Notes under the pieces: model-generated
Told to the model about the DNA's origin: nothing
Seen by the model: only the letters and a program-made list of their open reading frames with translations
The model's database searches: none
Part shown: positions 10,093 to 18,780 of the stretch, piece after piece
Numbering within the stretch: position 1 is the stretch's first letter
How the letters are laid out: each line of letters begins with the position of its first letter
Translations under genes and position numbers: made by a program
Origin: Blautia wexlerae DSM 19850
GTDB lineage: Bacteria > Bacillota > Clostridia > Lachnospirales > Lachnospiraceae
NCBI RefSeq assembly: GCF_025148125.1
Contig: NZ_CP102267.1
Location: forward strand, 3,730,501-3,794,500
Direction of reading: 5' to 3'
DNA length: 64,000 nt

Positions 10093-10460
10093 TAGATGCC
10101 TATGGATATCCAGTTTATTTAATGATCAGTGAGGGACAGCGTAATGATATCAATTATGCAATCCCTTTGCTCGATCAAATTGAAATAAACGGAAGCAATG
10201 TGTTAGCTGACCGAGGATATGACAGTAATAAATTGCTTGATTATGTGTACGCACGCGGTGGAGAGCCAACCATTCCATCCCGAAAGGGAGCTAAATTTGA
10301 ACGTCATTGTGATTGGTGGTTATACAAAGAACGCCATTTAGTAGAAAAGTATTTTCTGAAATTAAAAGCATTCCGACGAATCGCTACACGTTATGACAAA
10401 TTAGCTGCAACCTACTTGGGATTTATTTGTATCGCCTCAATATTAATTTGGTTAAAATAA
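10028..10460 (+). CDS. IS5-family transposase, downstream frame (OrfB)
   Basis: Catalytic C-terminal part read after the -1 shift at 10023-10029. It begins around HSRGGASTKIHAVVDAYG, includes VLADRGYDSNKLLDYV (second Asp) and ends with ERHLVEKYFLKLKAFRRIAT (catalytic Glu block). An ATG at 10122 exists inside the frame but lies in the middle of the conserved domain, so independent initiation is unlikely. The coding frame stops 29 bp before the right end of the element. Confidence 0.8.
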
Positions 10461-11020
10461 ACAATTTAAAATGTTTTTCAGACACGCTCTAGGGCCTTCT
10501 GATTTACTTTTCTTTCATAGCCTGGAAATGCAAGAATACTCTTAATTTCAGAAGCAAATACAAAGTGTCCATCTATTTCGGCATAGTACACAGGCTTAAT
10601 TCCAAAGAAATCCCTTGCAAGCATCAAAGTCTGCTCTTTTTCATTCCATACTGCAAACCCAAACATTCCCCTGAGCTTATCCAGTGCCTTCTCACCATAC
10701 TGTTGAATGGTATTTACCAGAACTTCCGTGTCAGAATGGGTACAGAAAGAAATGCCGGAAGCCTCAAGTTCTGCCCGCAGTTCCTTATAATCATAGATTT
10801 CCCCATTAAAAACAATATGCAGGTTTCCGTCCGCACTTTCCATAGGCTGCTGCCCATCTGCTAAATCAATAATACTAAGTCTTCGAAAGCCCAGCGTAAT
10901 CTTCTCCCTGCAAAAAGAGCCTTCACTATCCGGGCCTCTATGTTCAATGGCTTTCATCATCTTTTCAATTACTGTCTTCTGATCCTGTCTGTAACCTGTA
11001 AATCCACAAATCCCGCACAT

Positions 11021-11253
11021 TTCTTCCTCCGTATCCATTTGATGTAGTTTAGACACTGCAACGACTTTTGTTACAGTCCAAAATTATTTTTATCGATATT
11101 TTATCATAAAAATGTCTGTTTGTTGTAAAATAAAAATGTCTTTCTTATCAAATAATTATATTTCAAAATAGCTTTTATATCTCATATAACATTTTATAAA
11201 AAAAGAAATGTTTTCCATTCCCTTATTTGCTTACGGAAAACGTTTCTTTTCAT
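11021..11253. terminator. asnB upstream region with bidirectional hairpin terminator
   Basis: The first part is AT-rich promoter-like DNA upstream of asnB. At 11198-11250 a hairpin (GAAATGTTTTCC paired with GGAAAACGTTTC) has A/T runs on both sides. On the minus strand it ends in a run of seven T and would terminate transcripts of the gene remnant at 11254-11543. Confidence 0.6.
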
Positions 11254-11543
11254 TTACTCTTCATAAAGATTTCCGTTCTCATCGATCCAGGTTCCGTCTC
11301 CGTTATTGTAAAGGACTCTGGATTCTTCATCGCCTTCATCTGCTGCTACAATTGATGCCACACCGGACGCAGTATTGAATCCACTGGTATATGGCACGCC
11401 TGCCCCGGTCGCAGGCAGATACAGTTTCGTATGAACAAGCCCTGCCAGAAGCGGTGTGGTAAGACCTGCATTCTGCCTGAGTTCCGGTATTCTGCGTATT
11501 TTTTCAGATGAATAATAAATCGTTTCTTTTAAGCAATTTTTCT
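11254..11543 (-). pseudogene. C-terminal remnant of an unrecognised protein
   Basis: An open frame of about 95 codons without a start ends at a TAA (11254-11256). It reads EKIRRIPELRQNAGLTTPLL, continues AGLVHTKLYLPATGAGVPY and finishes DGTWIDENGNLYEE. The ending resembles tails of secreted or membrane-linked Firmicute proteins, but I cannot name the family. An in-frame TAG lies directly upstream, and an IS copy begins at 11570, so the 5' part has been lost. The hairpin at 11198-11250 probably served as its terminator. Confidence 0.5.
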
Positions 11544-11569
11544 AAACGTTTTTTGATTCGACCACATTG

Positions 11570-13218
11570 GGGTCAGACCCCAATGTGGTCAACCTAGCGT
11601 CAACTTAGGGACATATTAGCAAATAGCCTCCAATGCAAACTACAAAATTAATCGGTTTATGACAGAAAACAGTTGCTGTTTTGTTGGAAACCAGAAGATT
11701 CATAAAAATTGCCGCACTTAAATAAGCCTATTGATGAATGCTGGCTCTATTTTAAAAAGAAGCTTTTTTATTTCGGAAATGTGAACGTCCCTTGGATTTC
11801 AATTTCTTCCTTGGAAACGACCTGCCGGGCAGGAGCTGTGATCTGCAGCGTACAGCATCTGTATATAACTGTTCAATAATTGAAAGCTCAAACAGTCCGC
11901 AGAGTATTTTGGGAACAATACTTTTGATCCGTCCAATGATAAATGCACGATTGGCCTGATAACGGAACTTATTTGTGCTTTTGGCAGAAATCTGTATTTC
12001 CTCATCTGCTTCATTTTTTATAAGGGAGGCCAGATTCGATAAAAGCATATTTATATAAAATTCCTGCTGTATAGACACTGCAGTAGCACCGGAAAACTCT
12101 TCCATGGCAAAGCGGCTTTTTAGTTCTTTGTACTTAAGTTCTACAGGCCATCTGTAGAAGTAAAGTTCCCGGAACATATCTTTTGTAACAGCAGGATCAA
12201 ACAGGTTTGTTGCAAGATATTCTTTTGTGCCATCATCAAGCGGAATCTCAAGGACACGTATAGGTACATCGGAAGTACCTTCTTTTGAAGTTCCCTGAAG
12301 AATGGAAATCATATCACCATTGCATTTTTTAGATAAATTGATTCCCTCTTTCAGTCTCATAACACAGAGATGCCCATGCTCTACACAGTAGCGGAACATA
12401 TCTTCTGAATAATAACCTCTGTCAAAAATAATAATACTGTTGTTATATAGTCCCATATCTTCAAGAACTTTAAGATGTTCTAATGCAGCTGCTCGTTCAG
12501 AGGAAAGAAATTTATGGATAGATGCATGAAGGATATAATCATCCAGAACATCATAAATTATGGAAGCCAGTCCCATGGTATAACGTCGGTTTGGATCAGG
12601 ATAGCTGGACATTTCACCAAAGAAATCAAAAGTTGATTTTGAATTCGGAAGTTCGATCCTGGAACCATCTACTGCAAAAAGATGATAACCCTGCCACAGC
12701 TTTCTTGAAGGGATCTGGCTGTAAAACAGATCAACAGAAAGATAATAAAGTTCCTTAAACAGTGAAGGATTAATGAACTGTCTGGCTTTGGAAAGTGCCT
12801 GTTTTGAAACATCCGGAAAAGAAAGTGTGCCAAGTTCTTCTCTGATCTGTGAAAGATTCTGGAACATGGAAGCTTTTGAAGAAAAGAACAGATAAATAAT
12901 AACTTGCAAAAGTGAAAGTTTTCTTCGCCGTACAAAATGTTTTTCCACCCGATGGGGTTCCAGTTTAACTTGATCTGTGATATAATCTTTAATGGATTGG
13001 ACGATATTTTTACAAATATTAGTTCGATTCATATGGCATACCTCCTACGTATTGGAATAGATAAATATTTCGCCGGTAACGTAATATTGCTTAATCTATA
13101 AACCACATATTTAGGAGGATATGTCAAGATATTTATATAAAAAAATCCAGAATATAAGCCCAGAATCGTTGAATTTTCAGCATTCTGGGCTTAAGTTGAC
13201 CACATTGGGGCCAGACCC
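11570..13218 (-). mobile_element. IS4-type insertion sequence, copy 1
   Basis: 1649-bp element with near-perfect terminal repeats that begin GGGTCAGACCCCAATGTGGT and continue GTCAAC. The distances from transposase ends to element ends (182 and 186 bp) are identical to copy 2 at 14623-16271. The outer 11 bp GGGTCAGACCC appear in the same orientation at both ends and may be a target duplication rather than part of the element (GGGCCAGACCC at this copy's right end). Left of it, GACCACATTG (11560-11569) looks like the right tip of a further, lost copy. Confidence 0.85.
11752..13032 (-). CDS. IS4-family transposase (copy 1)
   Basis: 426-residue DDE transposase. Catalytic blocks are GYHLFAVDGSRIELPNS (first Asp), NSIIIFDRGYYSEDMFRYC (second Asp, DxGY type) and YFYRWPVELKYKELKSRFAM (Y-x2-R-x-E/K-x6-K-like block with Glu), as in the IS4 group. 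The start ATG follows a GGAGGTATGCC sequence. Its predicted protein is identical to that of copy 2, which implies a recent duplication or gene conversion. The C-terminal tail is very basic (PRKKLKSKGRSHFRNKK). Confidence 0.88.
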   Translation of the reverse strand: MNRTNICKNIVQSIKDYITDQVKLEPHRVEKHFVRRRKLSLLQVIIYLFFSSKASMFQNLSQIREELGTLSFPDVSKQALSKARQFINPSLFKELYYLSVDLFYSQIPSRKLWQGYHLFAVDGSRIELPNSKSTFDFFGEMSSYPDPNRRYTMGLASIIYDVLDDYILHASIHKFLSSERAAALEHLKVLEDMGLYNNSIIIFDRGYYSEDMFRYCVEHGHLCVMRLKEGINLSKKCNGDMISILQGTSKEGTSDVPIRVLEIPLDDGTKEYLATNLFDPAVTKDMFRELYFYRWPVELKYKELKSRFAMEEFSGATAVSIQQEFYINMLLSNLASLIKNEADEEIQISAKSTNKFRYQANRAFIIGRIKSIVPKILCGLFELSIIEQLYTDAVRCRSQLLPGRSFPRKKLKSKGRSHFRNKKASF

Positions 13219-13304
13219 CGGAGGTATTCTGTAAATAGCGCATTTCTGAAAGAATAGTTTGCTCCATCGTACACATTTGAGTCTAAAAATACTTTGTAAC
13301 GCAA
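13219..13304 (-). pseudogene. N-terminal stub of a PIN-domain protein
   Basis: From a TTG at 13304, preceded by GGCGGTGAT, the frame reads LRYKVFLDSNVYDGANYSF then RNALFTEYL and is cut by the right end of IS copy 1. The LDSNVYDGANYSF segment with its first acidic residue matches the start of PIN-domain (DUF4935-like) ribonuclease proteins. Only about 28 codons remain. The rest is not seen on the other side of the IS, so the gene is dead. Identification rests on this short stretch. Confidence 0.5.
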
Positions 13305-13394
13305 TATGATCACCGCCTATCACTCCTCTAAACCTTAGCACTTCTACAACAGCCGCTCATTCTATATCATATTTTTGCTTATTTATTGCTACTT

Positions 13395-14513
13395 CTATTT
13401 AATAGTTAATTCTTTTTCTGCCATAGCAAGTGCGGCATCTATTACAGCATCCATATCATAGTATTTATATTCTCCAAGGCGACCGCCAAAAATGACTTTG
13501 TCTTCTTTTTCAGCCAACTCTTTGTATTGAGAATAAAGCTTGCTATTCTTTTCATCATTTACAGGATAATACGGTTCATCTCCTGGTTTCCACTCAGAAC
13601 TATATTCACGACTAATAATTGTTTTCGGAATATCATTTCCATCTTCATCTTTACCAAATTCAAACCATTTATGTTCAATGATTCTTGTCCATGGAGTCTC
13701 TCGATCCGTGTAATTTACAGCGGCATTACCCTGAAAGTTTGGCTGATCAAGAACTTCATTCTCAAATCCGACCGATCGGTATTCAAGATTACCTAACTTA
13801 TAATCAAAGTACGCATCAATAGCGCCGGTGTAAACAATCTTTTCTGCCATTGCGTCATACTCAGTCTTATTCTCAAGATAATCCACACCAAGTCTTACTT
13901 CGATTCCATCAAGAAGGTTTGCAATCATCTTTGTATACCCACCAACCGGTATACCTTGGTACAAAGCATTGAAGTAGTTATTATCGAAAGTAAGTCTTAC
14001 CGGAAGTCTCTTGATAATAAAAGCCGGAAGTTCTTTGCAATCCCTTCCCCATTGTTTTTCAGTGTAGCCTTTCACAAGTTTCTCATAAATATCTCTACCA
14101 ACAAGGCTGATTGCCTGTTCTTCAAGATTCTGTGGCTCACCTGTGATTTCTTTTTTCTGCTCTTCAATCTTAGCAGCAGCTTCTTCCGGCGTTACTACTC
14201 CCCACATTTTATTAAATGTGTACATATTGAATGGCATGGAATATAACTCACCCTTGTAGTTTGCCACAGGCGAATTGGTAAAACGGTTGAATGTCGCAAA
14301 CTGTGTAATATAATTCCAAACCTTTGTATTATTAGTATGAAAAATATGTGCTCCATACTTGTGGAAATTAATGCCTTCCACTTTTTCTGTATAAACATTT
14401 CCTGCTATGTTAGGTCTCTTATCTATTACAAGAACAGACTTGCCTGCTGCTTTTGCTTGCTGTGCAAATACTGCTCCGTAAAGACCAGATCCTACTACTA
14501 AATAATCGTACAT
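13395..14513 (-). CDS. glf: UDP-galactopyranose mutase
   Basis: Converts UDP-galactopyranose to UDP-galactofuranose, the donor for galactofuranose residues in surface glycans; a cytosolic FAD enzyme. The FAD-binding loop YLVVGSGLYGAVFAQQ is at the N-terminus, and NIAGNVYTEKVEGINFHKYG and GAHIFHTNN are conserved mutase blocks. Length 372 is typical. It is transcribed in the same direction as the EPS operon but is separated from it by IS copy 2 and bracketed by two identical IS copies. This gene may therefore be mobile or deletable, and it probably has its own promoter in 14514-14622 or relies on IS read-through. Confidence 0.93.
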   Translation of the reverse strand: MYDYLVVGSGLYGAVFAQQAKAAGKSVLVIDKRPNIAGNVYTEKVEGINFHKYGAHIFHTNNTKVWNYITQFATFNRFTNSPVANYKGELYSMPFNMYTFNKMWGVVTPEEAAAKIEEQKKEITGEPQNLEEQAISLVGRDIYEKLVKGYTEKQWGRDCKELPAFIIKRLPVRLTFDNNYFNALYQGIPVGGYTKMIANLLDGIEVRLGVDYLENKTEYDAMAEKIVYTGAIDAYFDYKLGNLEYRSVGFENEVLDQPNFQGNAAVNYTDRETPWTRIIEHKWFEFGKDEDGNDIPKTIISREYSSEWKPGDEPYYPVNDEKNSKLYSQYKELAEKEDKVIFGGRLGEYKYYDMDAVIDAALAMAEKELTIK

Positions 14514-14622
14514 ATTTATTTACCTTCTTATCTTAGATATTATTGATTTATACACAAATATAAAATAGCTTTTAAAAGAAAATATCATCAATAAAATGAT
14601 ACCCACTGAAAATAACTTCATA

Positions 14623-16271
14623 GGGTCAGACCCCAATGTGGTCAACCTAGCGTCAACTTAGGGGCATATTAGCGAATAGCCTCCAATGCAAACTACAAAA
14701 CAAATCGGTTTATGCTAGAAAACAGTTGCTGTTTTGTTGGAAACTAGAAGATTTATAAAAATGACCGCACTTAAATAAGCCTATTGATGAATGCTGGCTC
14801 TATTTTAAAAAGAAGCTTTTTTATTTCGAAAATGTGAACGTCCCTTGGATTTCAATTTCTTCCTTGGAAACGACCTGCCGGGCAGGAGCTGTGATCTGCA
14901 GCGTACAGCATCTGTATATAACTGTTCAATAATTGAAAGCTCAAACAGTCCGCAGAGTATTTTGGGAACAATACTTTTGATCCGTCCAATGATAAATGCA
15001 CGATTGGCCTGATAACGGAACTTATTTGTGCTTTTGGCAGAAATCTGTATTTCCTCATCTGCTTCATTTTTTATAAGGGAGGCCAGATTCGATAAAAGCA
15101 TATTTATATAAAATTCCTGCTGTATAGACACTGCAGTAGCACCGGAAAACTCTTCCATGGCAAAGCGGCTTTTTAGTTCTTTGTACTTAAGTTCTACAGG
15201 CCATCTGTAGAAGTAAAGTTCCCGGAACATATCTTTTGTAACAGCAGGATCAAACAGGTTTGTTGCAAGATATTCTTTTGTGCCATCATCAAGCGGAATC
15301 TCAAGGACACGTATAGGTACATCGGAAGTACCTTCTTTTGAAGTTCCCTGAAGAATGGAAATCATATCACCATTGCATTTTTTAGATAAATTGATTCCCT
15401 CTTTCAGTCTCATAACACAGAGATGCCCATGCTCTACACAGTAGCGGAACATATCTTCTGAATAATAACCTCTGTCAAAAATAATAATACTGTTGTTATA
15501 TAGTCCCATATCTTCAAGAACTTTAAGATGTTCTAATGCAGCTGCTCGTTCAGAGGAAAGAAATTTATGGATAGATGCATGAAGGATATAATCATCCAGA
15601 ACATCATAAATTATGGAAGCCAGTCCCATGGTATAACGTCGGTTTGGATCAGGATAGCTGGACATTTCACCAAAGAAATCAAAAGTTGATTTTGAATTCG
15701 GAAGTTCGATCCTGGAACCATCTACTGCAAAAAGATGATAACCCTGCCACAGCTTTCTTGAAGGGATCTGGCTGTAAAACAGATCAACAGAAAGATAATA
15801 AAGTTCCTTAAACAGTGAAGGATTAATGAACTGTCTGGCTTTGGAAAGTGCCTGTTTTGAAACATCCGGAAAAGAAAGTGTGCCAAGTTCTTCTCTGATC
15901 TGTGAAAGATTCTGGAACATGGAAGCTTTTGAAGAAAAGAACAGATAAATAATAACTTGCAAAAGTGAAAGTTTTCTTCGCCGTACAAAATGTTTTTCCA
16001 CCCGATGGGGTTCCAGTTTAACTTGATCTGTGATATAATCTTTAATGGATTGGACGATATTTTTACAAATATTAGTTCGATTCATATGGCATACCTCCTA
16101 CGTATTGGAATAGATAAATATTTCGCCGGTAACGTAATATTGCTTAATCTATAAACCACATATTTAGGAGGATATGTCAAGATATTTATATAAAAAAATC
16201 CAGAATATAAGCCCAGAATCGTTGAATTTTCAGCATTCTGGGCTTAAGTTGACCACATTGGGGTCAGACCC
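14623..16271 (-). mobile_element. IS4-type insertion sequence, copy 2
   Basis: 1649 bp, same orientation and near-identical sequence as the copy at 11570-13218; the few differences are in the outer non-coding parts. GGGTCAGACCC occurs in direct orientation at both ends (14623-14633 and 16261-16271), consistent either with an 11-bp target duplication, within the IS4-family range, or with a nearly palindromic tip. No other duplicated flank is visible. Confidence 0.85.
14805..16085 (-). CDS. IS4-family transposase (copy 2)
   Basis: Protein sequence identical to the product of 11752-13032 over all 426 residues, with the same catalytic blocks (FAVDGSRIELP, FDRGYYSED, YFYRWPVELKYKE) and the same upstream GGAGGTATGCC. 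With copy 1 it brackets glf and a PIN-gene stub, forming a composite-transposon-like arrangement of two directly repeated elements. Confidence 0.88.
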   Translation of the reverse strand: MNRTNICKNIVQSIKDYITDQVKLEPHRVEKHFVRRRKLSLLQVIIYLFFSSKASMFQNLSQIREELGTLSFPDVSKQALSKARQFINPSLFKELYYLSVDLFYSQIPSRKLWQGYHLFAVDGSRIELPNSKSTFDFFGEMSSYPDPNRRYTMGLASIIYDVLDDYILHASIHKFLSSERAAALEHLKVLEDMGLYNNSIIIFDRGYYSEDMFRYCVEHGHLCVMRLKEGINLSKKCNGDMISILQGTSKEGTSDVPIRVLEIPLDDGTKEYLATNLFDPAVTKDMFRELYFYRWPVELKYKELKSRFAMEEFSGATAVSIQQEFYINMLLSNLASLIKNEADEEIQISAKSTNKFRYQANRAFIIGRIKSIVPKILCGLFELSIIEQLYTDAVRCRSQLLPGRSFPRKKLKSKGRSHFRNKKASF

Positions 16272-16627
16272 TGGAAGTTTCTTCAGATTCAAGGTGCCAA
16301 TAACATGTAAATTTCCAGCCTGAGATGCTTTTAGGGCTATTTCGGGCTGGAAATTAAGGAAAATCCCTATTTTTCAAGGTTTTTTACAATCTGCCATTTT
16401 TTGAGTGTTACTTTTTCAGGAAGTTAAGGCTAATCACAACTAACACAATTGCCATAGCCCTAAGGTAATCAATCCACTTTTTTCTGTTGATTACCATATC
16501 ATTGTCATTATGCGCTGATATCATACAAACACTCCATAATATTCTTTACAATCGCTACTGCAATTTTTCAAACTCCAGCAGATGTATTCTTATAATTTTT
16601 CTAATAAATTCTAATCAACTGAGTTCC
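16272..16627 (-). pseudogene. Intergenic decay region with acyltransferase-3 N-terminal stub
   Basis: No intact gene in 356 bp. On the minus strand ATG 16497 to TAA 16408 encodes MVINRKKWIDYLRAMAIVLV followed by VISLNFLKK. This is the start of an acyltransferase-3 (OafA-like, membrane O-acetyltransferase) protein: a basic residue pair followed by YLRxxAIxLV and the first membrane helix. It stops after 29 codons. It probably marks a lost O-acetylation gene at the end of the EPS operon. A hairpin with stem AATTTCCAGCC/GGCTGGAAATT lies at about 16308-16352 and may end EPS transcripts. Confidence 0.5.
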
Positions 16628-17782
16628 TCATTCTAGCTGCTTATTTGCATATATAGCCAAACCAATCAGTATATTATATAGCATTACAAAAAAGGCATAA
16701 CTAAAGTTATTCTCAGTATATCCCAAGATCATAAATGAAAAATATCCTGACAAACACACATAGTTATTTAACACTTTCCGTTTACTTAAACCATATATAC
16801 GTGTAGCAATAAAAAGAGTAAAAATAATTAGACCAATAAGACCGAAACATAAAATAATATCAAGATAATTATTGTGCATCGAGTAAACTCGACCATTGTT
16901 CCAAAGTGATGTATATTGTTCTTTTCTCCACATCCCCGGTCCTATCACAAGTGTCTTAAAATCTGCTAATGCAGCATAAAAACGCCCCCATATTATTTCA
17001 CGCCCAGAAAAATATGACTTACCTGTTGTATTTGCAATCCAATCCATGATTTGTTTCGGCATTGCTAAATACAATAGAGGTGCAATTGTACCCATAATTG
17101 ATAGTCCACAGGTAATTATAAATAGTAATTTAGGTTTATTAAGTATTTCTCGTTTTAATAAGACAAATACTATCACAAAAACCAAAAATGCAACTTGTGC
17201 CGTTCGGCTTCTATACATAAACAATATATATAATAGCAATGCATTATAGAACATATAGCAATATTTTTTTCTCCGGTCCGGCACAAACAAATGGATGTAT
17301 GAATTTATAATTATAGCAAAAAACAAATTCATAATTCCAATTGTGTTAGGATTCATTGTTGCCTGACCTGATGCTTCCCAATTCACAAAATAATTCGGGC
17401 TTTTTATTAAAGCAAGTACGTTGTAAATCAATCCAACTATGCTAATTAACTGATAGAAAGCTTTTGAGTATGATATGCTCGTAGTGTAATACATGCCAAT
17501 TATCAATGTCAGAATAACATTGCATTGCCTAAGGCTTGTACCATTCAGCATACATACCATAAAAATAACGACTATAATTAAAGCCAAAGAAAGTACAACT
17601 TTTGCATCATCATTCTTTAAAGCATAAAATAACCCCCATATAATGAAAAACCAATTAAACAGAAAGAGTACATACAAAACATAATCAAACAATCCGATAT
17701 TAAATAAAGGAGATGTATAAAACGCAGACAGCATGACATATAGTAGTAATAATATATTATTCTTTTTTATTTTTAACAACAT
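16628..17782 (-). CDS. O-antigen ligase/polymerase-like membrane protein (Wzy type)
   Basis: 384 residues, strongly hydrophobic with about ten to eleven membrane segments and a large outside loop around ANTTGKSYFSGREIIWGRFY that ends in GPGMWRKEQYTSLWNNG. This SGRxxIWxxxxxxxxxxxxxGxG pattern is the hallmark of the Wzy_C/O-antigen ligase superfamily. In this operon, with a Wzx flippase two genes upstream, it most likely polymerises lipid-linked EPS repeat units outside the membrane. It is the last intact gene of the leftward EPS operon, with a start two bases after the previous stop. Confidence 0.8.
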   Translation of the reverse strand: MLLKIKKNNILLLLYVMLSAFYTSPLFNIGLFDYVLYVLFLFNWFFIIWGLFYALKNDDAKVVLSLALIIVVIFMVCMLNGTSLRQCNVILTLIIGMYYTTSISYSKAFYQLISIVGLIYNVLALIKSPNYFVNWEASGQATMNPNTIGIMNLFFAIIINSYIHLFVPDRRKKYCYMFYNALLLYILFMYRSRTAQVAFLVFVIVFVLLKREILNKPKLLFIITCGLSIMGTIAPLLYLAMPKQIMDWIANTTGKSYFSGREIIWGRFYAALADFKTLVIGPGMWRKEQYTSLWNNGRVYSMHNNYLDIILCFGLIGLIIFTLFIATRIYGLSKRKVLNNYVCLSGYFSFMILGYTENNFSYAFFVMLYNILIGLAIYANKQLE

Positions 17783-17784
17783 AG

Positions 17785-18774
17785 CTAATCACCGCTCTTA
17801 AGCCTTCTATTATTTCTTTTTAGCATCGCCTTTGACATAATACTTGGTGAAATAAAATATAAAATACACGCAATTTTATTCTTAAATCTCCTTTCATACT
17901 TAAGAGGAATACCAATATTGCGACGTAACAATTTAACATATTTTTTGTATACTTCTTCATTATCATCAACAGAATTCGTTTTTACAAGCCCGTCAATAAT
18001 GCTATGGTTGTATCCATACAAATGCAGTTCCCACTCATTTTTAACGCTATCAGAAAAAGAATCTATTATTTCTTTCTGTAATTCCATTGATTTAATTCCA
18101 CATAAAAAACTCTTTAAATTGAAGGCTCGCATAGCGCTTTCTTGATTTGGAGTTTGGTGATACAAGGATTTCTTACAAACGGCAATCTCATTTGTGTATT
18201 TTAAGCATTCAATGTTAAATAACATTCCTTCCCCAAACCATATTGCTTCATTAAATCGAATTTGATTTTTATCTAAAAAAACTTTACTATAAATCTTATT
18301 CCAAACTGCTACAAATATATCTCCGTTGTATATGGATCCAGCTGCTATATTCTTATCTATAATAGTAAAATCATTACTGTCTATATTTGTTCTGCCGGAA
18401 TCATAATAATAATTATAATTCATTCCAATTGAATGGTTCGATTCAACAATCATATTTACAAAAAATGATACATATGACGGATCAACCCAATCATCTCCAT
18501 CGACAAACATAATGTAATCACCATTTGAATGATTAATTCCTACATTTCGAGCAGAGGATACGCCTCCATTTGTTTTGTGTATTGCCTTTATTCGTTTATC
18601 TCTCTGAGCTAAATCATCTATTAATTCAGGAGATCTATCTGGTGATCCATCATCAACTAAAATAATTTCTATATTATTATAATTCTGATTACATAATGAC
18701 TCGACGCCCTTAACAATATATTTTTCAACATTATATATTGGCACGATGATACTAACCAAAGGTTCTTTTTTCAC
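17785..18774 (-). CDS. Glycosyltransferase family 2
   Basis: Adds a sugar to the growing lipid-linked repeat unit on the inner membrane face. The GT-A nucleotide-binding core is clear: SIIVPIYNVEKYIVKGVESL, ILVDDGSPDRSPELID and the metal-binding FVDGDDWVDPSY (DxD at about residue 92). The C-terminal half (to 329 residues) is diverged and probably sets acceptor choice. Donor sugar cannot be told from sequence. AT-rich codon use matches neighbouring EPS genes. It is tightly packed between the wzx and wzy genes. Confidence 0.87.
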   Translation of the reverse strand: MKKEPLVSIIVPIYNVEKYIVKGVESLCNQNYNNIEIILVDDGSPDRSPELIDDLAQRDKRIKAIHKTNGGVSSARNVGINHSNGDYIMFVDGDDWVDPSYVSFFVNMIVESNHSIGMNYNYYYDSGRTNIDSNDFTIIDKNIAAGSIYNGDIFVAVWNKIYSKVFLDKNQIRFNEAIWFGEGMLFNIECLKYTNEIAVCKKSLYHQTPNQESAMRAFNLKSFLCGIKSMELQKEIIDSFSDSVKNEWELHLYGYNHSIIDGLVKTNSVDDNEEVYKKYVKLLRRNIGIPLKYERRFKNKIACILYFISPSIMSKAMLKRNNRRLKSGD

Positions 18775-18780
18775 TATAGA

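Larger units (their letters stand above)
9611..10489 (+). mobile_element. IS5-family (IS427-like) insertion sequence inside asnB
   Basis: 879-bp element bounded by inverted repeats GAGCGTGTCTGAAAAA at both ends. TA is present on both sides (9609-9610, 10490-10491) as the likely 2-bp target duplication; because the site reads CTAG, a 4-bp CTAG duplication is equally compatible. It encodes a transposase in two overlapping frames, as usual for this group. It sits opposite to the direction of asnB. Confidence 0.9.
8280..11020 (-). pseudogene. asnB: Asparagine synthetase (glutamine-hydrolysing), split by an IS5-family insertion
   Basis: Two fragments make one asparagine synthetase. The N-terminal glutaminase part (10490-11020) starts MCGICGF, placing the Ntn-type cysteine at position 2; this start is chosen over the upstream in-frame GTG because Cys2 must be N-terminal and GGAGGAAGAA precedes it. 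The C-terminal synthetase part (8280-9608) carries FLSGGVDSG (ATP-pyrophosphatase loop) and LSGEGADELFGGY. Joining the flanks across the 879-bp element and removing one TA copy restores the uninterrupted frame GYERKVNQKALEQYLSFQY. Excision would therefore recreate an intact gene. As it stands the product is not made as one chain. Confidence 0.9.
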
